64,000 nt of DNA, taken from the NCBI RefSeq assembly GCF_000430665.1, contig NZ_AUML01000005.1, positions 62,001-126,000 of the forward strand. Reading direction: 5' to 3'. How positions within the stretch are numbered: the stretch's first letter is position 1; each line of letters begins with the position of its first letter. The translations under genes were made by a program, and so were the position numbers. Below, in pieces: positions 30,301 to 39,378 of this stretch. This DNA is from Aquimarina muelleri DSM 19832. GTDB lineage: Bacteria > Bacteroidota > Bacteroidia > Flavobacteriales > Flavobacteriaceae. Under the pieces are notes generated by a model that made no database searches, had not been told where the DNA came from, and worked only from the letters and a program-made list of their open reading frames with translations.

Positions 30301-32914
30301 ATGCTACTTCAAAGTTATGTTGTGTATCGGTAAGCAACATTCCTCGAGCCTTATCTCCTTTTGGTACGTTTATACCTACGTAAGTATCATAAGGTGAGTA
30401 TTCTTTACTAACTACATCTGTACTAAAATCTCCTCCATTTTCATAGACTTTAGTAATAAAAGATGCTTTTAATATTCCAGCAGCTTTATTTGTTAATTGT
30501 GGTTTTAAGGTAAAGTTAGCCTTTCCTTCTCCAGATAATTTCCCTTCAAATACTTCTTGCTCTTCTGTGCCAAATTTACGGGTTGGATCATCAAAAACAT
30601 ATCCTGGAAAAGTTTTGAAACTGGTTTGTCCCGCATTAAATCGAACATTAATATCTGCTTTTAAGTTTTTTGCTATGGCGCCGTGCAACCATAAAGCTTC
30701 TAAATTTCCTTGTATGTTTTTATTGCTACTTAACACCTCATCCTCAAAAGTAGTTTTGATTTTAAGACGATTTGGTTTTATAGTTTCTACCTTAAGTGTT
30801 TTGCTAAAGCTAGCTCCTCCAACATTTACTTTGGCTTGCCAGTTACCAGTAGGAGCTTCTTCTGAAGTGTTTACGACAAACTTATAAAAATTGTTTGTAC
30901 CGCTGGTGCTAGTTTCTTGATGGGTTACTTTTCCGTAAGGGTCTCTTAATTCAAATTTTACAGGATGTCCTTGTGGTAATTTATTGGCATTATCATTTAA
31001 CATAAAAGACAAAAACAAGGTGTCTCCTGGTCTCCAAACTCCTCTTTCTCCATATATAAATCCTTTAATCCCTTTTTGTAATTGTACCCCCGATACATCA
31101 AATTTACTAACTGACAATGCGTTACCATCGTTTAATTTTACATACGTTTGTTGTTTCCCTAACTTTGCAATTGCAAAATATGCAGGGTGATCTGCATCAA
31201 ACCCCGTAATACCTTCTGCATCTGTAGTAGCTACTCCTACCTCTTGTTGTTGATAATTATAGAAGGTTATTTTTGCACCAGATACTGGATTGGTGGTTAC
31301 AATATCATTAACGGTAACCATATAGGCATTATTTAATCCTTTTTTAACGGTTACTCCCAAATTAGAGGCTAAAATGTTTGCACTTATCTTTTTATCTCTG
31401 AAATAAGAAGTACTACATGGGTTTTCTCTTTCTTGCCAATCATAATCATAGTAATCGTCATAATAATATTGAGAACTATCCCAAAAACTAGATTCTTCTT
31501 CTTCATCATAGTTCTCGGCAAGTTCCTTTATTGGCGCATTTTCTAATAATTGCCCATCGCATTTATATAATGAATATGCTTTACGGTAATTAAGTTCTAC
31601 TCTATATATTGCTCCTGGATCTGGATTTATAAGTTCTTTTAGATCTATTGCAAAAGCATTCCATTTACTAAGGTTTAGAGAGGAGTTTTCCTGAAGATTA
31701 ATTAGTTTTTTTGCTACTGGTCTTGCTACACTTCTTAAATCACCAGAACCATTCAGGTTATTATTTTGTAAAAACTGAAGAACATTATTTTCGAATACTT
31801 TTACTATCTGTACCTCTACTGCACGAAGATTAATCGCTTCAAAATTAAATTTTAAGTTATCCGAAGTGGGTAAAATCACTCCGCTTTGCAATAACCTAAT
31901 TTCAGGATTAGGTTGCTGAAAAGATATGTTTTCTGTGTATGTGTTCTTAAGTTTATAATTATCGGTACTTTGTATCCCCTCAAAAACGGTCACGTCCAGA
32001 GTTCCTTTTAATTCTTGTTTGGGATATACTTTTAATACATTTCCGTTTACGGTATATTTTAAATTGGATTCTCCAGAGATAGTAACCAACCCATTAAAGT
32101 TTTGATTTTTTTTAAGTGGATCTGAAAAATTAATTTCTACATATTGTTGATCTGCATTTGCAACAGAAACACTAATTATAGAAAAATTATTTTTACCTGG
32201 TATGGATAATACAGAAGACCCTTCGGTATCGATTCCAACAGATTTTCCTGACCATGTGATTTCTATTTCAGAATCGTCTTCAAATCGTTGAATACTATCT
32301 ATTCTATAACTAAACTGACGGCTATTCTCTAAAGATTCTCCAAACTTTACGGTTATTTTTTTTCCATTCTGGGTAGCGGTAATTAATTGTTTTGCTGTAT
32401 CAAATTTCATTTGATCGCTAGAAGTTAACGTACCATCTATATATTGCCAATCTTTACTATAGGATTGTAAATTATCGGTAAGTACCGAAAATTGTTGTTT
32501 TAATGTTTTCACCACGAAAACAAATTCTTCATCTACATCCTCTTTAAGGTCTTTAACCAAACTCTCTAAATCTAATGTAAAAATATATGCAGTATCTTCT
32601 TCAAACCCTTCTTCTGGCTGAAAAGAGATCGTACGGTTATTTACTGCTATTACTTTACCTTTTACTTTGGGAGATACGCTAAGTATATCTTTAGATAGTT
32701 CTTGATTATCATTCCATCCTTCTATCGGAGTTTGTAATACTACATATACATTATCGGTAACCGAAATCACTCCTGAAGAAACATCGGATATATATTCCTG
32801 ATATTTGGTTAATTCTGAGGCATTGGCATCCGCTATAGATTGAGCGTCTTTTTTCTTACAAGAAAATACAACTGTTACAAAAAGCAGCAGGTACAGAATT
32901 CGTGATAATCGCAT
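27389..32914 (-). CDS. Alpha-2-macroglobulin family lipoprotein
   Basis: 1841 residues, the largest gene here. Lipoprotein signal at the start (LYLLLFVTVVFSCKKK). MG-type beta domains fill the first ~1150 residues, followed by the A2M block (LDLTRFKTPNPWSSFYAREA, then GPFALKKGE) and the thioester segment YPHGCLEQTTSAAFPQLYL near residue 1395, with the CLEQ thioester intact. A helical thioester domain (MSYWPGYSNPNDWSTTYAGH) and a C-terminal beta domain follow. Bacterial A2Ms trap attacking proteases in the periplasm and are thought to work with PBP1C, which repairs the wall. PbpC is encoded nearby on the same strand but not adjacent. Confidence 0.95.
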   Translation of the reverse strand: MRLSRILYLLLFVTVVFSCKKKDAQSIADANASELTKYQEYISDVSSGVISVTDNVYVVLQTPIEGWNDNQELSKDILSVSPKVKGKVIAVNNRTISFQPEEGFEEDTAYIFTLDLESLVKDLKEDVDEEFVFVVKTLKQQFSVLTDNLQSYSKDWQYIDGTLTSSDQMKFDTAKQLITATQNGKKITVKFGESLENSRQFSYRIDSIQRFEDDSEIEITWSGKSVGIDTEGSSVLSIPGKNNFSIISVSVANADQQYVEINFSDPLKKNQNFNGLVTISGESNLKYTVNGNVLKVYPKQELKGTLDVTVFEGIQSTDNYKLKNTYTENISFQQPNPEIRLLQSGVILPTSDNLKFNFEAINLRAVEVQIVKVFENNVLQFLQNNNLNGSGDLRSVARPVAKKLINLQENSSLNLSKWNAFAIDLKELINPDPGAIYRVELNYRKAYSLYKCDGQLLENAPIKELAENYDEEEESSFWDSSQYYYDDYYDYDWQERENPCSTSYFRDKKISANILASNLGVTVKKGLNNAYMVTVNDIVTTNPVSGAKITFYNYQQQEVGVATTDAEGITGFDADHPAYFAIAKLGKQQTYVKLNDGNALSVSKFDVSGVQLQKGIKGFIYGERGVWRPGDTLFLSFMLNDNANKLPQGHPVKFELRDPYGKVTHQETSTSGTNNFYKFVVNTSEEAPTGNWQAKVNVGGASFSKTLKVETIKPNRLKIKTTFEDEVLSSNKNIQGNLEALWLHGAIAKNLKADINVRFNAGQTSFKTFPGYVFDDPTRKFGTEEQEVFEGKLSGEGKANFTLKPQLTNKAAGILKASFITKVYENGGDFSTDVVSKEYSPYDTYVGINVPKGDKARGMLLTDTQHNFEVASVDEKGIPKAVKGLEVYIYKVDWRWWWDSTEDNLSSYNKGSYHNEVFKTNVTTDNSGKASFKFELKYPEWGRYLVRVVDPNGGHATGKILYIDWPGWAGKSRKNDPSAATMLLFSTDKNTYNVGEKAKVTFPSSEGGRALVTVENGTEVLSSQWVIPQKGETKFELPIDNLYTPNVYIHITLLQPHSTTLNDLPIRLYGVVPISVEDPTTKVQPKLTMPDVLQPEETITLKVGENNGKPMTYSIAIVDEGLLDLTRFKTPNPWSSFYAREALGVKTWDVYDDVIGAYGGSINQVFSIGGDAEAGGSKSKKANRFKPMVIFEGPFALKKGETRAHTIKIPKYVGSVRTMIVASDAEQGAYGSAEKTTPVRKPLMVLTSIPRKITPKEKVTIPVTVFAMENKVKNVKVTLKPNKGFVVIGETEKNLSFPQPDEKMVYFDIEVLEGASITDIEVVASGGGEKASYKVPINIVNPNPMTTEITSVILEPNSTQEISFVAFGIDGSNSATIEMSSLPPMNFESRLSYLIQYPHGCLEQTTSAAFPQLYLGDVFNLSSEKKQKIQKNIEAAIYKLKRFIQPAGGMSYWPGYSNPNDWSTTYAGHFLIEANKQGYVLPIGFKSSWINYQQQQAKRWRSGNNDLAQAYRLYTLALAGSPDLSSMNRLRETSNLSNDAKLRLAAGYGLIGQANAASQLLNSANIDFKTSRDRSYTYGSANRNRAMALETLVALDQKAKAQKIAVELAKELSSKNWMSTQTTSYALLAMAKYAVYVGGKGVQVSYVLNGKSNNANTDKTLATSGELAILKDNKLVLKNSKDNTIFVQIATSGILPVGEEKIIQNNFKAIVDYKTKDGNIINPILLTQGTDFVAQVTITNTTGSKVKDIALTEVFPSGWEIVNTRFTDFGSFRDNIVTHTDIRDDRVNFYFDLKPNESKTMTILLNASYLGKYYLPGIQCEAMYDNDYIVRGQGKWVEVVK

Positions 32915-33401
32915 ATAGGTCAGTTTTTAGTTACTACCATAAAAGTAAGATAAATTTTGAGTCACACTCCCCCTGTAAACCGTTAATTTAAATATGCCTT
33001 TCCCTAAAAGCTGTTTTAAAAATAATGAAGAGATATCCCAGAAACTTTAAAAGTATTTTTTAACTCACAAAATAATAGTTAGTTTTTTTACGTATACAAA
33101 ATTACATAGATTAAAACTACAAATAAGCATAAATTCCTATTAAAGAAATTTTATTTCTTACAACCTTACTCACCATTAATAATAGCAAAAAAAATCCTAT
33201 TTATAAATAATTACAACGTGGATAGAAATTATAAATAAGAACTTAATCCATAAAGGAGCAAACTTAAGAAGCTTGCTCCTAAAAATATATTTTGTTTTCG
33301 AATCAATTCTCTGGCAATCTGTTTTTAAATGAGTATTTAAAAAAACAAAGGAAAATCCTCATACTTTTATATTTTCCTCAAGGCCAAGTCACAAAATTTT
33401 A
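32915..33401. other. 487-bp intergenic region with one hairpin
   Basis: No coding sequence is evident. A hairpin at 33254-33280 (AGGAGCAA pairing with TTGCTCCT, with a short inner helix) may be a weak terminator for the isoaspartyl peptidase region or a regulatory structure; it has no long T-run. The rest is AT-rich and probably holds the macroglobulin promoter. Confidence 0.4.
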
Positions 33402-34472
33402 TTACTTTTCATAAATACCTACAGTAAGTTCTCCTTTAGCATTCATTGTAGCGCGGTACATGCCTGCAGTATTAAACTCCATAGTTACATTACCTTTATT
33501 ATCAATTGCTACTATCCCGCCAGTACCTCCAAGATTTGTAAGTTTTTTCTGTATTACCTCTTCAGCTGCTTCTTTTAAAGAAAGACCTTTGTACTCCATC
33601 AAAGCTGAAATATCATGAGCTACCATTGCTCTTATAAAATATTCTCCCCATCCAGTACTGGAGACTGCACAAGTTACATTATTTGCATAGGTTCCTGCGC
33701 CAATAATTGGAGAATCTCCTATGCGGTTCCATTTTTTGTTGGTCATTCCTCCTGTAGAGGTACCTGCAGCTAAATTTCCATGTGTATCCAAGGCAGCACA
33801 ACCTACTGTCCCAAATTTTGAGTCCTTTATAAAGGGATCATAAAAAGCAGTTGTTTTATTCGCTTCCTGATTCTTTATTTTTTCTTTTACTTTTTCTAAT
33901 GCTTTCATTCGATCTTCGGTATAAAAATAAGAAGGGTCTACTATTTCCAAACCTCTTTCTTTTGCAAATAATTCTGCTCCACCGCCTGATAATAATACAT
34001 GAGGAGAATTCAACATTACTTCTCTTGCCAAATTAATTGGATTTTTAACTGTTTTTACTCCAGCAATTGCCCCAGCATTTAAGGTGCTTCCATCCATAAT
34101 AGAAGCATCTAACTCATTTGTACCTTCACTGGTAAAAACAGCTCCTTTACCTGCATTAAACAAAGGAGAATTTTCTAATACATTTATAGTTTTTTCTACA
34201 GCTTCCAAACTAGTTCCTCCATTTTTAAGAATAGTATGCCCAACTCTAATAGCCTCTTCAAGTTTTGCATTATATGCTGCCTCTTTTTCTGCGGTCATAT
34301 TTTCTTTTAAAATAGTACCAGCTCCACCATGAATCACAATCCCAAAATTCTCTTTTGGATTTTGCACTTCTTCTTTAGGAGATTCTACTATAGGAGTTTC
34401 TATAGTTTTTTGCGGCTGTTCTTTGCAGGCTAAGAACAAAATAAAACTTAAAAAGACAAGTATTCTTTTCAT
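33402..34472 (-). CDS. Isoaspartyl peptidase / plant-type L-asparaginase lipoprotein
   Basis: 356 residues. Lipoprotein signal (FLSFILFLACKEQ). The rest is an Ntn-hydrolase of the isoaspartyl peptidase/L-asparaginase family: IVIHGGAGTI near the start, LFNAGKGAVFTSEGTNELDA, and the self-cleavage site with the nucleophile Thr in SKFGTVGCAALD, followed by GTSTGGMTNKKWNRIGDSP. It self-cleaves to alpha and beta chains and releases Asp from isoaspartyl dipeptides or Asn. It should act in the periplasm. Only 3 bases separate it from the upstream TIR-domain gene, so the two are probably one operon, an unusual pairing. Confidence 0.93.
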   Translation of the reverse strand: MKRILVFLSFILFLACKEQPQKTIETPIVESPKEEVQNPKENFGIVIHGGAGTILKENMTAEKEAAYNAKLEEAIRVGHTILKNGGTSLEAVEKTINVLENSPLFNAGKGAVFTSEGTNELDASIMDGSTLNAGAIAGVKTVKNPINLAREVMLNSPHVLLSGGGAELFAKERGLEIVDPSYFYTEDRMKALEKVKEKIKNQEANKTTAFYDPFIKDSKFGTVGCAALDTHGNLAAGTSTGGMTNKKWNRIGDSPIIGAGTYANNVTCAVSSTGWGEYFIRAMVAHDISALMEYKGLSLKEAAEEVIQKKLTNLGGTGGIVAIDNKGNVTMEFNTAGMYRATMNAKGELTVGIYEK

Positions 34473-34475
34473 AAT

Positions 34476-35459
34476 CTAAGAGGGTTTATTTTTATAATAA
34501 TCTATTAAAGCGATCCTTCCTTTAAAAAATCGAAAGGTTAAATGTAAAATATTTCCTCCATTATCTTCTACGCTTATAGATTTATTTAACTCAAAGTCAT
34601 ATGGTTGATGCTTTCCTCCTTCGACAGCAATATTATCTGCATATAATGCTATAGCATTATTACTTTTTAAAATTGGTTTTATTCTTCCTGAAATTCCTGG
34701 TATCTCACCCGATTTATTTAGTATAATAGAGCTAGAACCTATACTTTTTTCTATAGTTACTTTTATATCTTCTTTAGGATTTACATTTTCGAATAGTACT
34801 CCCAGATTTTCGGGATGTGCAATAAGTACGGTATATAATTTACGGGTTCTAATTATAAAGTGTGCCAAACCCTTTTCATCCGAAAACCCTTCCAAATATG
34901 TTGCATTATTTGCTACCAGTACAATTTTAGCATTTTTTATTGCCTCTTCCTGTTCATTTACCACTTTAACGGTAAAGAGAAAAGGTTTTGGGTTAATTAA
35001 AGTAGAAAGTGTTGCCAATTTGCTTTCTAAAAAAGTAGTATCTTTTTTAAGTTTCTTTTCTATCAAACTTGCAAACTCATCTGGTGTTCTATCTTTAAGA
35101 CTAATATATCCTATCGTTTTAAGTACCCCTGGTATTTCTGTATCATCAAATCTGGCGGGTAATATATATTCTCTACTTTCTTGAAAAGCTCTTGCCTGCA
35201 TAGAGGCTCGCTCATGATTTGTCCATAACTTTTGGTTATAAAACCCTGAAATAAAAAGCACAGTATATCTGGCTCTATTTTGATAAATTTCTGACAAATA
35301 CTCATACAAATTCTTTCCCCATAAATTTGTTTCTTCAAATAGATCATAAAACACCTTAACACCTCTTGTTTTCAAACTATTTGCCACTTCCTCTACATAC
35401 GCTCTGTTCTCTCCTGCAAAAGAAAGCGCAATATCATATTCATAATTCTTGTTTTTCAT
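34476..35459 (-). CDS. TIR-domain protein with C-terminal beta-rich domain
   Basis: 327 residues from the ATG at 35459 (an in-frame GTG lies 3 bases earlier). Residues ~6-140 form a bacterial TIR domain: YDIALSFAGENRAYVEEVA, GVKVFYDLFEE, YTVLFISGFYNQKLWTNHER (the position of the catalytic Glu in NAD-cleaving TIRs) and YILPARFDDTEIPG. From ~160 there is a carboxypeptidase-regulatory-like beta domain (FLFTVKVVNEQEEAIKNAKI), then a beta-rich end without a known match. No signal peptide, so cytoplasmic. TIR proteins of this kind are often NADases or signal producers in phage defence; no ThsA or other known effector lies nearby. A -7 promoter element is at 35507-35514. Confidence 0.87.
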   Translation of the reverse strand: MKNKNYEYDIALSFAGENRAYVEEVANSLKTRGVKVFYDLFEETNLWGKNLYEYLSEIYQNRARYTVLFISGFYNQKLWTNHERASMQARAFQESREYILPARFDDTEIPGVLKTIGYISLKDRTPDEFASLIEKKLKKDTTFLESKLATLSTLINPKPFLFTVKVVNEQEEAIKNAKIVLVANNATYLEGFSDEKGLAHFIIRTRKLYTVLIAHPENLGVLFENVNPKEDIKVTIEKSIGSSSIILNKSGEIPGISGRIKPILKSNNAIALYADNIAVEGGKHQPYDFELNKSISVEDNGGNILHLTFRFFKGRIALIDYYKNKPS

Positions 35460-35775
35460 CACAGACTGTTTTTACCATTAAACCTAAAACCTGACCTACT
35501 CTATTACAAAATTAGTTCCTTTATTTGGAATATTTCCTAATTAAGTAGGAATTCTTCCAACAAAATTTTTACTTTTAAACCGTAATTAATGCGTTAAATA
35601 ATTGTAAATTAATTATTTATGAAAAAAATTAATTTATATAACTATGGATATAATCCTAGTTATTGTACGCCAAAAAAACTTTGAAAAGAATGAAAATTAT
35701 CTAGATTTGTAATAAAGTTTATGGTCTTTAACTAGTCGTAATGTATAATGTCAAACAAAATTCTAATAAACAAAT
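35460..35775. promoter_or_regulatory. Divergent promoter region between the TIR and LytTR genes
   Basis: The minus strand has TAATTTTG at 35507-35514, a match to the TAnnTTTG consensus, about 48 bases before the TIR gene start. No good -33 partner is seen. No comparable element was clear for the LytTR gene, and no coding sequence is present. Confidence 0.45.
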
Positions 35776-36672
35776 ATGATTAGACTATTATCAAAACCAT
35801 ACCCTTTTCTATTTTCCACAAAAAGAAATGTAGTCATTGCAGTATTGGTAGGTCTACTTGTTGCTATTACAAGCTATTTAACCTCTGATGAAAAAATAAT
35901 TCAAGAGTCTTTAACCGTCTCTAAAATAGCTTTATCTCTTATTTTTAGCTTAATTACTTTTTCTAGTATTATTTTAATTTTTGAAATATTACCAAAATTA
36001 ATCATTCCTGAAACGGTAAAGGAAACTTGGACTATATCAAAAGAATTAGGACTAATATCTTTATTAATTTTCGTAATTATTCTATTCAATTTTAGCTTTT
36101 TAATACTTGTTTCAACAGATGATTCCACAATTTTATCTGTTGATCTTTTTTTTAATTTGACTATTTGGGCTATAATCATTGGAATAATACCATCGACAGT
36201 AGTGGTTTGGATTAATTATATTATCATTTTAAAAGAAAATCTAAAACAGGTTGAACAACACAATAAAAAATTACAAAAAATACTTCAACTACAAAAAAAT
36301 GATACTACAGCCATTTCTATTCCTTCTGATAATAAAACAGAAATTATTCAGTTTAATGTAGAACATTTATTATTTATTAAATCTGATGGCAACTATGTCG
36401 AGATTTACTTAGAACAAAACAATCAAATAAATAAGCATATCCATAGGGCTTCTCTACAAGCCATAGGAAACGAATTACGAAACTATCCTACCATCATTCG
36501 TATCCATAGATCTTATATAGTTAATTGTCGGAATATTAAATCCTCTAAAGGAACAGCTCGTAATTATCAACTATTTTTCTCTAATATTGAACAAAGTATC
36601 CCTGTAGCTCGCAATAAATTTCAGGTTTTCAATGAGACAATACAAAACTTAAAGCCTATTCAAAACAAATAG
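35776..36672 (+). CDS. LytTR-type transcriptional regulator with four membrane segments
   Basis: 298 residues. About four hydrophobic segments occupy residues ~18-160 (NVVIAVLVGLLVAITSYL, then IALSLIFSLITFSSIILIF, and two more), followed by a short coiled-coil-like linker (LKQVEQHNKKLQKILQLQ) and a LytTR DNA-binding domain from ~195 to 290 (LLFIKSDGNYVEIYL, RIHRSYIVNCRNI). There is no response-regulator receiver domain, so membrane or ligand sensing would be direct. It probably controls the two genes just downstream (esterase and barrel-like protein), which start 91 bases later. Inducer unknown. Confidence 0.87.
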   Translation: MIRLLSKPYPFLFSTKRNVVIAVLVGLLVAITSYLTSDEKIIQESLTVSKIALSLIFSLITFSSIILIFEILPKLIIPETVKETWTISKELGLISLLIFVIILFNFSFLILVSTDDSTILSVDLFFNLTIWAIIIGIIPSTVVVWINYIIILKENLKQVEQHNKKLQKILQLQKNDTTAISIPSDNKTEIIQFNVEHLLFIKSDGNYVEIYLEQNNQINKHIHRASLQAIGNELRNYPTIIRIHRSYIVNCRNIKSSKGTARNYQLFFSNIEQSIPVARNKFQVFNETIQNLKPIQNK

Positions 36673-36763
36673 ACGTCCATTCAAAACAACTTTCTTTTTA
36701 CTGGTAGTTCTTTACAGAGTTGTTGCCATTTTTGCCAAAAATTAATCTATAAATATAATTTAT

Positions 36764-37564
36764 ATGAAAAAAATGTTTGGCAAACTATGCTACCTGATTA
36801 TCCTGTTTATAATAATTTCGGGATGTCAAAAAGAAGAGATGTTAGCTATTGAAAACTCAGTGTCTCACTCTATTGATTCTTCTTATACAGGTAATGAATA
36901 TAATCTTCAAATATTATACCCAAAAAATTATGATTTATCTCTGGAGTATCAAACAATTTACTTGCTAGATGGTGATTTATATTTCAATGAGTTGGCAGAA
37001 ATCGTAAAGTCAAAATATCCTTCTGATATTATACTTATCGGCATTGGATATAAAAATAAAAATAGAAGAAATACTGATTATTCATATCCAGCAGATGACT
37101 TTCTATCAAATTCTGGAGGAGCAAAAAACTATATACGATTCCTCAATAATGAACTTTTGCCTTTCATTGAAAAGAATCTTTCGATTAAATCTTCTAAAAC
37201 CACTTTAGCTGGGCATTCATTAGGAGCATATTTTGCTTTATATCAATTATTTCAACAAGATTACCCTAGTGTTTTTGATAACATAATTGCAGTGAGTCCA
37301 AGTTTATTTTGGGCAGAAGCGTATTTACTTGACTTAGAAAACGAATATCATAATATAAATGACACACTAAATATCAAATTATATAGCACAATGGGGGATC
37401 TTGAAGGAGTAACTATGAATACGATGTTCGATGCTTTCAATAAAAAAATTGAAAGCAGAGATTATATAGGCTTATCGTTTGACCATGTTAGACTTGACAA
37501 AACATCCCATAACAACAATACAATTAAAAGTTTTGATAAAGGAATTTCATTTATTTTAAACTAA
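36764..37564 (+). CDS. Alpha/beta-hydrolase lipoprotein, esterase D-like
   Basis: 266 residues. A lipoprotein signal (ILFIIISGCQKEE) is followed by an esterase-type alpha/beta-hydrolase domain (pfam Esterase; IroE/Fes-like). The nucleophile is Ser in TLAGHSLGAYFALYQLF; an early strand reads TIYLLDGDLYFNE, and the acid and base candidates are in STMGDLEGV and DKTSHNNNTI. Members hydrolyse siderophores, acyl or feruloyl esters; the substrate here is unknown. It is the first gene after the LytTR regulator and is 7 bases before the next gene. Confidence 0.85.
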   Translation: MKKMFGKLCYLIILFIIISGCQKEEMLAIENSVSHSIDSSYTGNEYNLQILYPKNYDLSLEYQTIYLLDGDLYFNELAEIVKSKYPSDIILIGIGYKNKNRRNTDYSYPADDFLSNSGGAKNYIRFLNNELLPFIEKNLSIKSSKTTLAGHSLGAYFALYQLFQQDYPSVFDNIIAVSPSLFWAEAYLLDLENEYHNINDTLNIKLYSTMGDLEGVTMNTMFDAFNKKIESRDYIGLSFDHVRLDKTSHNNNTIKSFDKGISFILN

Positions 37565-37571
37565 AAGAATT

Positions 37572-38189
37572 ATGAAAAAAAATATAATTATACTCTCAAT
37601 ACTATTCTTGATTCAAATTGAATCCTATGGGCAAGATCAAAATTCAAAACATTTTTGGACCAATAGTAGGATAGAATTATTAGGTTCTTATGAGTTATTT
37701 GGTGGAGGTATTGGTTTTATCGCAAAAGGTAAAAAAGAAATTTTTAATTTAAAGCATTTTGAAGGTTTTGCTGGCTTAGCTTTTCAGTACAGTTACCAGT
37801 CTGAAACGAATAAACTATTAACTGGGATTAAAGGGCATAATAGTGATGTAGGAATGTATACCGTATTTGACATCATACTCTATCCTTTTAAAACCAAAAA
37901 AGTTTTTACCGGATTAGAACCATATCTTGGACTAACCACCTTAAAATCTGATGGAGTACTAGAAATACCTAAGCACAATATTTATGAAGATTATTCAAAT
38001 AGCTACACTTATCTAAATTATGGAATAACACAAACTATTGGATACAGTTTTAAAAGAATAAACACAAGTCTTTTCGCAATGTTGTCATTAAAAGGTATTC
38101 TAGACAAAGGAAGAACAAGACCAGGAGATTCTGATTCTAAAATATTTTTCGGATTTAACATCTCCTATAAATTAAAGCCAACAAAATAA
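37572..38189 (+). CDS. Secreted, probably outer-membrane beta-barrel protein
   Basis: 205 residues. A signal peptide (MKKNIIILSILFLIQIESYG, then QDQ) is followed by alternating, aromatic-rich segments typical of a small outer-membrane barrel (RIELLGSYELFGGGIGFIA, GFAGLAFQYSYQ, FGFNISYKLKPTK near the end). There is no recognised family. It follows the esterase lipoprotein gene by 7 bases, so it may be its partner at the outer membrane; this is an inference. Confidence 0.65.
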   Translation: MKKNIIILSILFLIQIESYGQDQNSKHFWTNSRIELLGSYELFGGGIGFIAKGKKEIFNLKHFEGFAGLAFQYSYQSETNKLLTGIKGHNSDVGMYTVFDIILYPFKTKKVFTGLEPYLGLTTLKSDGVLEIPKHNIYEDYSNSYTYLNYGITQTIGYSFKRINTSLFAMLSLKGILDKGRTRPGDSDSKIFFGFNISYKLKPTK

Positions 38190-38233
38190 GTCAATTTAGA
38201 AAAACAATAGACATAATACAAATATACCTATCT

Positions 38234-38263
38234 TAAACAAGCCTCTTCAAAAAGGCTTGTTTA
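38234..38263. terminator. Bidirectional terminator
   Basis: An 11-bp stem (TAAACAAGCCT at 38234-38244 with 38253-38263) and an 8-base loop, followed by a T-rich stretch. It lies between the convergent barrel-like protein and FG-GAP lipoprotein genes. Confidence 0.8.
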
Positions 38264-38306
38264 TTTTGACTCTATCATATTATATAGAGACTTATAGTAT
38301 CCTTTT

Positions 38307-39029
38307 TCACCCACAACAAATAAGAGCATCGATACTACTCCCATCTACTTGGTTTATTGTACGTATATCTTCTTTTAATTTTATTTTTTCTTCAGGAAGA
38401 TATATTATGGTTTCTTGTTCTGGATTAAAGGTTCTCCTTTTTATCGTTCTGGTTTTGTTTAAATAATTTGTACTAAAATCTCCCGCTCCTTCTAAATACG
38501 CATTGCCGTAATTAGAATATTCTGTACCTATCAACATATAGGTATCGTAGTTTGTTTCAAATCTAAATTTTAATTCATAGTCAGATCGCATCGACTGGTG
38601 GGTAATACTAATAACATTAGATTTTATTATTTTTATATAATCTCCTTCTTCGTATATAAATGCGTAAGTCATATTACCACTTTGGGCTCTTTTAACATAC
38701 GTTTCTTCCTCGGTGCCTTCGTATATTATAATTCTAACATCCCCTGGATAGTTATCATCATCAAAATCATTTAAATCCCCATCTGCAATAATTGCCACAA
38801 AATCTTTCAAACCATCTCCATTAAAATCTCCAAATACAATATTTTGATCAACTATAGCATATCCTTCTGGTATAAAATCGGCATAGTCGACTCTATTATT
38901 TAGAATTACCTGAGCCTTTTTTGCAGTATTCACCTCTGGCTTTTTGTTACTTTGTATCTCCTTTTCCTGTTTTTTATTTGAACAAGAAAAAAGAAATATG
39001 ATTAAACATATCTGCATGTATATTTTCAT
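38307..39029 (-). CDS. Lipoprotein with FG-GAP/VCBS-like repeat
   Basis: 240 residues. Lipoprotein signal (CLIIFLFSCSNKK). One Ca-binding-type repeat is seen: VFGDFNGDGLKDFVAII, followed by DFDDDNYPGDVRII, the FG-GAP/VCBS pattern. The rest is beta-rich with no recognised domain. Function unknown. It is a single gene on the minus strand. Confidence 0.7.
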   Translation of the reverse strand: MKIYMQICLIIFLFSCSNKKQEKEIQSNKKPEVNTAKKAQVILNNRVDYADFIPEGYAIVDQNIVFGDFNGDGLKDFVAIIADGDLNDFDDDNYPGDVRIIIYEGTEEETYVKRAQSGNMTYAFIYEEGDYIKIIKSNVISITHQSMRSDYELKFRFETNYDTYMLIGTEYSNYGNAYLEGAGDFSTNYLNKTRTIKRRTFNPEQETIIYLPEEKIKLKEDIRTINQVDGSSIDALICCG

Positions 39030-39378
39030 TTATATTCTTTCGTTTCTAACTATAAATTTACTTTTCGAAAGTACTTTGTTAGACAACTCTACACATCACG
39101 TTTTTCCGTTAAAACAAACCCCTGTATACTGGGATGCTTTTATTCTGTTTCTATATTGAGTAATATGTTTTTATCGTATTTCTCTTTTGAATTGATTTCA
39201 TGATAGGTATAGTATTTTTTATTTCCCCCAAAACACATAATCCTATATATCGTATAATATTCGTTATCTTGGTTTCTAATAAATTTATTTTGTAGTATTT
39301 TTTAGATCTATCCCTTCTGGGTATCTAATTTTTTATGAAAATGCTTTTTATAAAATAGCATAATAACACTAGTTGTTG

